Below are positions 7,774 to 13,456 of a stretch of DNA of 13,456 bases, piece by piece. The stretch is from Treponema sp. UBA4307. GTDB taxonomy: Bacteria > Spirochaetota > Spirochaetia > Treponematales > Treponemataceae. Location: positions 1 to 13,456 of the forward strand of contig DGUP01000064.1 in the NCBI GenBank assembly GCA_002394685.1, in the 5' to 3' direction. How positions within the stretch are numbered: position 1 is the first letter of the stretch; every line of letters begins with the position of its first letter. Under the pieces are notes generated by a model. It was not told the DNA's origin and did not search any database. It worked only from the letters and a program-made list of their open reading frames with translations. The position numbers and the translations under genes were made by a program.

Positions 7774-7819
7774 AGATTCGAACTGGTGTACAACGGTCCG
7801 GAATTTCAGCGTTTTTTTT
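7768..7819 (+). terminator. Intrinsic terminator 2 in the glnN leader (attenuator)
   Basis: ACGCTGAGATTC (7768-7779) pairs over 12 bp with 7801-7812, with one G-U pair that is a wobble on + only. An inner ACTG/CGGT stem (7782-7785 with 7794-7797) adds to it. Eight T follow (7812-7819). It ends 27 bases before the glnN start codon and just upstream of its ribosome site AAAGGAG (7831-7837). Confidence 0.8.
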
Positions 7820-7846
7820 ATGCCCTCTATAAAGGAGCTGAATTAA

Positions 7847-9952
7847 ATGGAAACAGTAACTGAAATTTTTGGAGAAAATGTTTTTAATGAAACGGTTATG
7901 AAGTCACGTCTGCCAAAGGAAACTTACAGACAGTTGATGAAGACAATCGAGGGTGGAGAAAAACTCGATCCTACGGTTGCAAATATTGTTGCTAATGCAA
8001 TGAAAGACTGGGCACTGGAGAAGGGCGCAACTCATTTTACTCACTGGTTCCAGCCACTTACAGGAATTACTGCCGAAAAGCATGACAGCTTTATTAATCC
8101 GGTAAGCGGTGGAAAAGTTATTATGGAGTTCAGCGGAAAAGAACTTGTTCAGGGGGAACCAGATGCTTCAAGTTTTCCAAGCGGAGGAATTCGTGCCACA
8201 TTTGAAGCGAGAGGATACACTGCCTGGGATCCAACATCCTATGCATTTATAAAAGATGGAACTCTTTGTATTCCTACTGCTTTCTGTTCCTACACAGGAG
8301 AAGCCCTTGATAAAAAAACACCACTTCTCCGTTCAATGCAGGCAATCAGTAAACAGGCTGTCCGCGTTTTGAAATTGTTTGAAGGAAATGAAGAAGTGAC
8401 CAGCGTAAAGACCACCGTAGGTCCTGAGCAGGAATATTTTCTTGTTGATAAATCTGTTTATGACAAGCGTGAAGATTTAATTTACACAGGCCGTACACTT
8501 TTTGGTGCAAAAGCTCCAAAAGGCCAGGAACTTGAAGATCACTACTTTGGAATGATTAAGCCTCGTGTTCAGGAATACATGAAGGATTTGAACCGTGAAC
8601 TCTGGAAGCTGGGAATCCTTGCAAAAACAGAACACAATGAAGTTGCTCCAGCTCAGCATGAACTTGCTCCAGTTTTTACAACTACAAATCTTGCCTGCGA
8701 CCACAATCAGCTTACTATGGAAATGATGAGGAAAGTTGCTGACCGTCACGGAATGGTCTGCCTGCTTCACGAAAAACCTTTTGCTGGAGTTAACGGAAGC
8801 GGAAAACATAACAACTGGTCAATTTCAACTAATACAGGAAAGAATCTTCTTGATCCAGGTGCAACTCCGGAAAGCAATGCCCAGTTCCTTTTATTCCTTT
8901 GTGCAATCATTAAGGCTGTTGATGAGTATCAGGATCTGCTTAGAATTTCTGTTGCTTCTGCAGGTAACGATCATCGTCTTGGAGCTAACGAAGCCCCTCC
9001 TGCAATTATTTCAATCTTCCTTGGAGATGAACTTTCTTCAATTCTTGAATCAATTGAAAAAGGCCTTCCTTATGGAAAACATGAAAAAGAAAAAATGCAG
9101 ATTGGCGTTACAGTTCTTCCTGAATTCAACAAAGATACAACTGACCGTAACAGAACTTCCCCATTTGCATTTACAGGCAACAAATTTGAATTCCGTATGC
9201 TGGGTTCAAGTGAATCAATTGCATGTGCCAATGTCTTTTTGAATACAGTCGTTGCAGAAGAACTCAGCCAGTTTGCAGATAAACTTGAAGGCAGTAAAGA
9301 TTTTAAGGCTGATTTACACGAACTGATTTTGAACACAATCAGGGAACACAAAAGAATTATTTTCAACGGAAACGGCTATGATGAATCCTGGGTTAAGGAA
9401 GCTGAAAAGCGCGGTCTTTACAATCTTAAGTCTACACCAGAAGCATTGCCTCACATTCTGGATGAAAAAAATGTTCGTGTTTTTGAAAAGTTCGGTGTTT
9501 ACAGTCGTGTGGAACTTGAAAGCCGTTATGAGATTCACAATGAAAACTATTCAAAAATCATCAACATTGAAGCAGAAACAATGCTTGAAATGTCAAAGAA
9601 ATTTATTCTTCCTGCTGCAAGTAAATATGCAGGTAAACTGGCTGAAACAATCAGCATGAAAAAAAATGTATGCCCTGACTGTGAAGCAGTTTACGAAAGT
9701 GAAATGCTTAAAAAAGTTAGCACTTTGACATCAGCAATTTTTGAAAAAACAGAAAAACTTGAAAGTGAAGTTTGCCAGGCAAAGAAAATATCCGCAGAGG
9801 AAGATTCTGGTAAGACAGCTTTCTTCTATAGAGAACATGTTTTTGAAGCAATGAATTCCCTGAGAGAATGTGCTGATGAACTTGAAGTTATTACACCAAA
9901 AGAGTTCTGGCCTTTCCCAAGTTACGGAGATTTGCTCTACAGCATTAGATGA
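7847..9952 (+). CDS. glnN: Glutamine synthetase type III
   Basis: Cytosolic glutamine synthetase joins ammonium to glutamate using ATP. At 701 residues with no resemblance to the ~450-residue GSI layout, this is the large dodecameric type III enzyme (GlnN, also labelled glnA). Visible type III motifs in order are: FQPLTGITAEKHDSF (68-82), an early region with EPDASSFPSGGIR (104-116), VGPEQEYFLVD (191-201) with metal-binding Glu, TEHNEVAPAQHELAP (261-275), the active-site segment NGSGKHNNWS (316-325), AGNDHRLGANEAPP (372-385) and NRTSPFAFTGNKFEFR (435-450) with the catalytic Arg region. The long helical C-terminal part carries EIHNENYSKIINIE. The ATG at 7847 has AAAGGAG 9 bases upstream. It lacks the adenylylation loop typical of GSI, which fits control at the leader. 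amt follows after 26 bases in the same operon. Confidence 0.96.
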   Translation: METVTEIFGENVFNETVMKSRLPKETYRQLMKTIEGGEKLDPTVANIVANAMKDWALEKGATHFTHWFQPLTGITAEKHDSFINPVSGGKVIMEFSGKELVQGEPDASSFPSGGIRATFEARGYTAWDPTSYAFIKDGTLCIPTAFCSYTGEALDKKTPLLRSMQAISKQAVRVLKLFEGNEEVTSVKTTVGPEQEYFLVDKSVYDKREDLIYTGRTLFGAKAPKGQELEDHYFGMIKPRVQEYMKDLNRELWKLGILAKTEHNEVAPAQHELAPVFTTTNLACDHNQLTMEMMRKVADRHGMVCLLHEKPFAGVNGSGKHNNWSISTNTGKNLLDPGATPESNAQFLLFLCAIIKAVDEYQDLLRISVASAGNDHRLGANEAPPAIISIFLGDELSSILESIEKGLPYGKHEKEKMQIGVTVLPEFNKDTTDRNRTSPFAFTGNKFEFRMLGSSESIACANVFLNTVVAEELSQFADKLEGSKDFKADLHELILNTIREHKRIIFNGNGYDESWVKEAEKRGLYNLKSTPEALPHILDEKNVRVFEKFGVYSRVELESRYEIHNENYSKIINIEAETMLEMSKKFILPAASKYAGKLAETISMKKNVCPDCEAVYESEMLKKVSTLTSAIFEKTEKLESEVCQAKKISAEEDSGKTAFFYREHVFEAMNSLRECADELEVITPKEFWPFPSYGDLLYSIR

Positions 9953-9978
9953 TTTAAATAATTTTATTGGAGGAATAT

Positions 9979-11667
9979 ATGAGTGAAGTTTGGAGTGTGT
10001 GGTTTTTAATTGGCGCTGCTCTTGTATTTTTTATGCAGTGCGGTTTTGCAATGGTAGAAACAGGATTTACGAGAGCAAAAAATGCAGGAAATATCATCAT
10101 GAAAAACCTGATGGATTTCTGTATTGGAACCCCAATGTTTATGCTGCTGGGATTTGGTCTGATGATGAGCGAAAATTATTTCTTTGGTCTGATTGGTAAA
10201 CCTAATCTTCAGCTTTTTACAAACTTTGCTGAAGGGGACTGGTCTTCATTTGTGTTTAACCTTGTATTCTGTGCAACAGCTGCAACTATTGTAAGTGGTT
10301 CAATGGCAGAGCGTACAAAGTTCTCTGCTTACTGTATTTATTCAGCAGTAATTTCTGCAGTAGTTTATCCTATTGAAGCTGGCTGGGTCTGGAACTCACA
10401 GGGCTGGCTTGCACAAATGGGTTTTGTTGATTTTGCCGGTGGTGCTGCAATTCACTCTGTTGGAGGAACAGCTGCCCTGATTGGAGCAATCTTCCTGGGA
10501 CCTCGTATTGGAAAATATGATTATGATAAGAATGGAAAAGTAACAAAGGTTCATGCAATTCCAGGACACTCTCTTACATTGGGAGCCCTTGGAACATTTA
10601 TCCTCTGGTTCGGATGGTATGGATTTAACGGTGCTGCATGTACACAGCTTCTTGGTGTTGGTGGTCTGGCCGCAGTATTTACAACTACAACAATTGCACC
10701 TGCAGTAGCAGCTGTTACAACAATGATTTTTACATGGATTAAAAACGGTAAGCCTGATGTTTCAATGACACTTAACGCTTCACTGGCCGGTCTTGTTGCA
10801 ATCACTCCTACTTGTGCTACAGTTGATGCTCTTGGTGCATCTGTAATTGGTATTGTTGCCGGAATTATTGTAGTGCTTGTTGTTGAACTTCTTGATCTTA
10901 AGCTCCATATTGATGATCCTGTTGGTGCAGTTGCCGTTCACCTTGCAAACGGAATCTGGGGAACTTTAAGCGATGGTCTGTTCAATGTAGAAAGCGGTGT
11001 TTTCTATGGCGGCGGATTTAAGCATCTTGGAGTTCAGTGTCTTGGTGAAGTTTCAATTGTTGCATGGACAGCAGTATGTATGGTAATCGTTTTCTGGGCA
11101 ATTAAAAAGTTCCACGGACTCAGGGCCAGCAGGGAAGAAGAAATTGTTGGTCTTGATAAGCTGGAGCACGGAATTGATTCAAGCTATGCAGGATTTATTA
11201 TGGCACCACAGGTTATGACTGAAGGTGCAGCAGGAGTAGGAACTGCAAGAGCATCAGATGATTCTGTACCTGTTGAAAAGTCTGTTCCTGTAATAAAGTC
11301 CAGTGTTCATCCGGATGCAAAATTCCATATGGTTACAATAATCACCCGTCAAAGTAAGTTTGATGAACTTAAGGCTGCAATGAATGATATAAATGTTACA
11401 GGTATGACTGTTACAAATGTTCTTGGTTGTGGTCAGCAGCACGGTAAAATTCAAAAGTATCGTGGTGTTGAAATGGATATGACACTTCTTCCAAAAATCA
11501 AGGTTGATATTGTAGTCAGTGAAGTCCCGGTTGATCTTGTTGTAACTGCCGCCAAGGAAGTTCTTTACACAGGCCGCATCGGTGACGGAAAGATTTTTGT
11601 TTATGATGTTCAGAATGTTGTAAAAGTTAGAACTGGTGAAGAAGGTTACGAAGCTTTACAGGATTAA
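9979..11667 (+). CDS. amt: Ammonium channel fused to a C-terminal PII (GlnB-like) domain
   Basis: An inner-membrane ammonium transporter (Amt/MEP/Rh family) extended by a PII signalling domain, 562 residues in all. The Amt part (1 to about 400, eleven membrane segments expected) shows MVETGF, the NLVFCATAATIVSGSMAERTK segment (94-114), the twin pore histidines H159 (AAIHSVGG) and H321 (AVHLANGIWG), and FGWYGFNGA (211-219). A Gly/Ala/Ser linker leads to a PII domain at about 449-562: the T-loop VLGCGQQHGKIQKYRGVE (481-498), then LPKIKVDIVVSE, the B-loop TGRIGDGKIFV (531-541) and a final VRTGEEG. The position equal to uridylylated Tyr51 is Met499, so classical uridylylation is unlikely. I chose ATG 9979, with GGAGG 5 bases upstream, over an in-frame TTG at 9967 that lies partly within that ribosome site. 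It is co-transcribed with glnN. The fused PII probably gates the channel or senses ATP/2-oxoglutarate; this is inference. Confidence 0.94.
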   Translation: MSEVWSVWFLIGAALVFFMQCGFAMVETGFTRAKNAGNIIMKNLMDFCIGTPMFMLLGFGLMMSENYFFGLIGKPNLQLFTNFAEGDWSSFVFNLVFCATAATIVSGSMAERTKFSAYCIYSAVISAVVYPIEAGWVWNSQGWLAQMGFVDFAGGAAIHSVGGTAALIGAIFLGPRIGKYDYDKNGKVTKVHAIPGHSLTLGALGTFILWFGWYGFNGAACTQLLGVGGLAAVFTTTTIAPAVAAVTTMIFTWIKNGKPDVSMTLNASLAGLVAITPTCATVDALGASVIGIVAGIIVVLVVELLDLKLHIDDPVGAVAVHLANGIWGTLSDGLFNVESGVFYGGGFKHLGVQCLGEVSIVAWTAVCMVIVFWAIKKFHGLRASREEEIVGLDKLEHGIDSSYAGFIMAPQVMTEGAAGVGTARASDDSVPVEKSVPVIKSSVHPDAKFHMVTIITRQSKFDELKAAMNDINVTGMTVTNVLGCGQQHGKIQKYRGVEMDMTLLPKIKVDIVVSEVPVDLVVTAAKEVLYTGRIGDGKIFVYDVQNVVKVRTGEEGYEALQD

Positions 11668-11686
11668 AAAATAATTAAGAAAAACT

Positions 11687-11721
11687 GCGGGGGCATTATT
11701 CAATGATGTTCCCGCTTTTTT
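11687..11721 (+). terminator. Rho-independent terminator of glnN-amt
   Basis: GCGGGGGCAT (11687-11696) pairs with ATGTTCCCGC (11706-11715), including two G-U pairs valid only on +, followed by six T. It starts 20 bases after the amt stop. Confidence 0.88.
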
Positions 11722-12045
11722 AATTTCTATATAACAATAAATTATTTTTTACTTTACATTTTATTCATCAGGAAATAAAATATATGCAGATTAGAAAATA
11801 AATTGTGGGTGCCTCAAAAATTCTATTTTTCGAGATGGCCTTATTTAAGAATGAAAAATGATTTTAATAATTTGTTTTTGCTCGAGTTTGAAACTTCTGT
11901 CATCTCTTAATTTCCTGGAACGAAAGATTCCAAACAGTTGTCTTTGTTTTCCGTCAATTTTTATCATCTCAAATCTTATTTTCTCAGATTATTTCAGATC
12001 GCATTTAAAGCCGATTCCATGTGTTACAAAAAAAAAGAATTTAAT

Positions 12046-12068
12046 AAAAAGCCCTCATGTGGCTTTTT
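12046..12068. terminator. Terminator-like hairpin, usable in both directions
   Basis: AAAAAGCC (12046-12053) pairs with GGCTTTTT (12061-12068) around CTCATGT. The T-run is part of the stem on either strand. No gene clearly ends at it, so it may be a relic. Confidence 0.5.
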
Positions 12069-12181
12069 GAAATAATATTTGAACAATAACGAAAACGCTT
12101 TCGTCTGTTTCCCATGAAAGCGGATGGAAGGAATGTTCTTTGACAATTTATGAGCGACTTAAAAAATCATGGGCTTTTAAG

Positions 12182-12231
12182 CCGTGAAGAAAATTCATTT
12201 GTCTTGAGGGATATGTGAATTTTCTTTACGG
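12182..12231 (+). other. Strong 16-bp hairpin in the non-coding stretch
   Basis: CCGTGAAGAAAATTCA (12182-12197) pairs with 12216-12231 over 16 bp, with one G-U wobble that is valid on + (C/A on minus), around an 18-base loop. No T-run follows, so it is not a simple terminator. It could be part of a small RNA or a relic of an inserted element. Confidence 0.45.
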
Positions 12232-12341
12232 AATATTTTGTCTGTAAACTATCGGTTAGGGATTTTAAGGGACACACGTCAGTCCGTTTGCGGAACAGCG
12301 TGAAGCAATGGAGCGAAAGCTGCCTCCTGAAAAACTGACCT

Positions 12342-12425
12342 GCCTTAAAAGATTATATACCAATAGCGGCTACAAATGACGAGGCAAAACGGCATAATTC
12401 CAGCTTGCCTGGAATGGGGAGGTAG
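12342..12425 (+). pseudogene. Remnant of an RHS-family core (end of core, frameshifted)
   Basis: Frame starting at 12342 reads ALKDYIPIA then NDEAKRHNSSLPGMG before a stop at 12423. From memory this matches the stretch after DPA in RHS proteins of the kind DPALGEYIP...NDEAKKHN..LPGMGG, just ahead of the variable toxin tail. One base before it appears lost: the preceding bases would give TDPALK if a C were restored at about 12340. The usual continuation (VFN...YHYAGNNP) is absent. RHS proteins are large secreted or surface toxins with swappable C-terminal domains. The fragment has no start and is disrupted on both sides, so it is dead as such. Confidence 0.55.
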
Positions 12426-12505
12426 CAACAGAAGAAGGTGCTTCATTTGGTTTGAGTAAAGGTGCTGGTGGTTCAGTTACAGTATCTGTTTTTGATGTGG
12501 AGTAA
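12398..12505 (+). pseudogene. Orphan glycine-rich C-terminal tail, possibly from a polymorphic toxin
   Basis: A 35-codon open stretch, in a different frame from the RHS remnant it overlaps, ends as EEGASFGLSKGAGGSVTVSV then FDVE and two stop codons, 5 bases before the ATG of the next gene. It has no start codon of its own. The Gly/Ser/Val composition resembles the ends of glycine-rich RHS-type toxin tails. The tight spacing to a small membrane-protein gene is the usual toxin-then-immunity order. I read it as the last part of a toxin whose body was lost; the toxin identity is inference. Confidence 0.42.
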
Positions 12506-12510
12506 TAAGT

Positions 12511-12849
12511 ATGAAAAGATTCCTTAAAGTATTAAAAATATTGTGTGTTCTCTTATTTTTTTTTAGTGTGTTTTATGTTTTTTATTATAAAGTTACAATA
12601 AATGATACAATGGATGCTTCATTCCTTAATGGATATAAAATCGAAAATGGAAAATATTACATTGCAGATATTAACAAAATTTACTTTGAAATAGAAAAAG
12701 AAGAATGGGATAAACTTTATAAAAAAACAATTGTTCTAAAAACTTCTGTCATTTACCTTATGATATATTTACCATATGTTTGGTTCAAATATTTAATCAT
12801 TCCAAATATAAAGAAAATGATAAGAAAACTAGAAGGCGATAAAGAATAG
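12511..12849 (+). CDS. Small membrane protein, candidate immunity protein
   Basis: A 112-residue protein I do not recognise as a named family. It has a basic N-terminus and a hydrophobic segment at about 8-27, a central soluble part (about 30-75, NGYKIENGKYYIADINKIYF), a second hydrophobic segment at about 78-97 (SVIYLMIYLPYVWFKYLIIP), and a basic end. This predicts two membrane passes. GGAG at 12499-12502 is 8 bases before the ATG and lies inside the end of the orphan tail. Base composition is far more AT-rich than glnN or gltB, which suggests transfer. Its position directly after a toxin-like tail suggests an immunity protein acting at the membrane, as against a pore-forming toxin; unproven. 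Confidence 0.65.
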   Translation: MKRFLKVLKILCVLLFFFSVFYVFYYKVTINDTMDASFLNGYKIENGKYYIADINKIYFEIEKEEWDKLYKKTIVLKTSVIYLMIYLPYVWFKYLIIPNIKKMIRKLEGDKE

Positions 12850-12989
12850 GAGGTTTTTCATTTTTATGGGTTGGCGTTTCTGGTTCAGAAAGTGAAATTT
12901 GGCGGGTAGGTAATGGCATATTTGGTGTGTCAACAGGACTTCCTTTTTCATACGGAATTGAAGAATCAAATGCAGAGGTATTACGATGA
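12843..12989 (+). pseudogene. Second orphan tail, ending on the start codon of the next gene
   Basis: An open frame of 48 codons without a start reads VGVSGSESEIWRVGNGIFG, then VSTGLPFSYGIEESNAEVLR. Its TGA (12987-12989) overlaps the ATG of the following gene as ATGA. Like the first tail it is Gly/Ser/Val-rich, headless, and tightly coupled to a small membrane-protein gene. ATGA coupling is hard to explain unless a real gene once ended here. It looks like a truncated toxin C-terminus left in front of its immunity gene. Confidence 0.45.
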
Positions 12990-13396
12990 GATTAAAGAAG
13001 TATTTAATTTTAGGCTTTATTGTAATTCTTTTTTTAGTTACTACGGAAACAATATTTTCAATTAGAAATATTTCAAATTCTAGAGATTATTTTAGTTTTA
13101 TAAATGGTTCTGTTTCTTTTAAAATATCCACTCTTAATGGCAAGTGGAATAGGAATAACGATGAATTGTTATTATTTTTAAAAAGTGCAAAGGTTTCTAA
13201 TTATATATTTGAAAGAGGTGAAAACTTAAACAGTTTTACAATTAGAATAAAAAATGAAAATGGTGAATTTTATAGAATCAGTTTTTTTTACAACGAAAAA
13301 GATAGCTATGTTAATTTGCTAATTCATGATAAAAAAAATAATCCAATAAATATAAGCTATGAGAAAGATTCAATCTTTAATAAATTGGTTCAATGA
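12986..13396 (+). CDS. Membrane-anchored protein, candidate immunity protein
   Basis: A 136-residue protein of unknown family. A basic N-terminus and one hydrophobic segment (about 5-24, YLILGFIVILFLVTTETIFS) with no lipoprotein cysteine predict a signal anchor, followed by an external domain of about 110 residues with alternating beta-type strands (SFKISTLNGKW, SFTIRIKNENGEFYRISFFY, YVNLLIHDK). AGAGG at 12974-12978 is 7 bases before the ATG, inside the preceding tail. It is very AT-rich and Asn/Lys-rich, unlike the core genes. By position it is the second candidate immunity gene in a short array. Confidence 0.62.
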   Translation: MRLKKYLILGFIVILFLVTTETIFSIRNISNSRDYFSFINGSVSFKISTLNGKWNRNNDELLLFLKSAKVSNYIFERGENLNSFTIRIKNENGEFYRISFFYNEKDSYVNLLIHDKKNNPINISYEKDSIFNKLVQ

Positions 13397-13456
13397 GTCT
13401 ATTACTCCCATAAATCGTGATTTGTATGCTGCACATAAACTGTTGTTTAACAGGAC
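13359..13456 (+). other. Open frame leaving the window, possible third tail fragment
   Basis: An open frame starting at ATG 13359, in another frame and overlapping the end of the previous gene, continues to the window edge. Its readable part includes INWFNESITPINRD then LYAAHKLLFNR. No ribosome site precedes the ATG, so the true entry point may lie elsewhere or it may be another headless fragment. The residue pattern looks protein-like, but nothing more can be said without sequence to the right. Confidence 0.3.

Larger units (their letters stand above)
11722..12341. other. 620-base stretch without a convincing gene; several hairpins
   Basis: No reading frame here has a ribosome site and a plausible protein. 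The one 70-codon frame on + (11858-12070) is low-complexity with no start signal. Structure seen: an imperfect AAAAAT/ATTTTT hairpin near 11811-11840, a terminator-like hairpin at 12046-12068, CGCTTTC/GAAAGCG (12096-12102 with 12116-12122), GGCT/AGCC near 12170-12183, a long hairpin at 12182-12231, and an inverted-repeat element beginning at 12263. A possible TTGACA at 12140-12145 lacks a clear -10. The stretch may hold a non-coding RNA or debris of a decayed accessory gene. Confidence 0.5.

Noticed and set aside
9967..9978. TTG start giving four extra residues on amt
   Set aside because: It lies partly within the GGAGG ribosome site; ATG 9979 has ideal spacing and starts the usual Amt N-terminus.
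11858..12070. 70-codon reading frame on +
   Set aside because: Low-complexity Leu/Ser/Phe composition, no ribosome site, crosses a terminator-like hairpin, and no resemblance to any protein.
12263..12350. Group II intron or tmRNA
   Set aside because: A GAAA tetraloop and stems are present, but no recognisable domain V, intron ends, or tmRNA acceptor sequences.
12397..12415. ATTCCAG/CTGGAAT hairpin as a terminator or attachment site
   Set aside because: It lies in the RHS-like codons for NSSLPGM and has no T-run; best explained as coding sequence.
12405..12450. Diversity-generating retroelement variable region (a WGGSNR-like reading)
   Set aside because: It appears in only one frame by chance, with no reverse transcriptase and no template repeat in the window.

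Overview
The window reads as a chromosomal segment of a low-to-moderate GC spirochaete of the Treponema type. This is inferred from the style of the proteins, from the AT-rich spacers with long T tracts, and from a decayed RHS-type tail whose wording resembles RHS proteins I associate with host-associated Treponema. I have not verified the taxonomy by search.

Layout. (1) 1-1016: the 3' part of carB (carbamoyl-phosphate synthase large subunit) on +, closed by a strong terminator at 1051-1103. (2) 1145-7312: the glutamate synthase operon gltB-gltD on the minus strand, convergent with carB, with 9 bases between the two genes. gltB carries an in-frame, GC-rich, hairpin-rich insertion of about 75 bases. 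(3) 7313-7846: a 534-base divergent control region. It holds one good promoter for each direction and three intrinsic terminators placed inside the leaders. (4) 7847-11667: a glnN-amt operon on +, encoding a type III glutamine synthetase and an ammonium channel fused at its C-terminus to a PII domain, ended by a terminator at 11687-11721. (5) 11722-12341: no convincing gene, but several hairpins. (6) 12342-13456: a very AT-rich accessory tail with an RHS-core remnant, two short glycine-rich open tails that each run into the start of a small membrane-protein gene, and a third open frame leaving the window.

How it works together. The core is one ammonia-assimilation unit. Amt imports ammonium and its PII domain probably gates or reports on it. 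GlnN makes glutamine. GltB/GltD turns glutamine plus 2-oxoglutarate into two glutamates. CarB consumes glutamine-derived nitrogen.

Most interesting signal. All three leader terminators (one before gltB, two in tandem before glnN) have a small hairpin whose 3' side overlaps the 5' arm of the terminator. Each hairpin has a six-base loop with A at position 1 and G at position 4 (AATGAA, AAAGAC, AAAGAG). This is the signature recognised by ANTAR-domain antitermination proteins. In both directions the first hairpin lies only about 6-7 bases after the predicted transcription start. I infer that this spirochaete controls both nitrogen operons by ANTAR-type antitermination; the regulator is not in the window.
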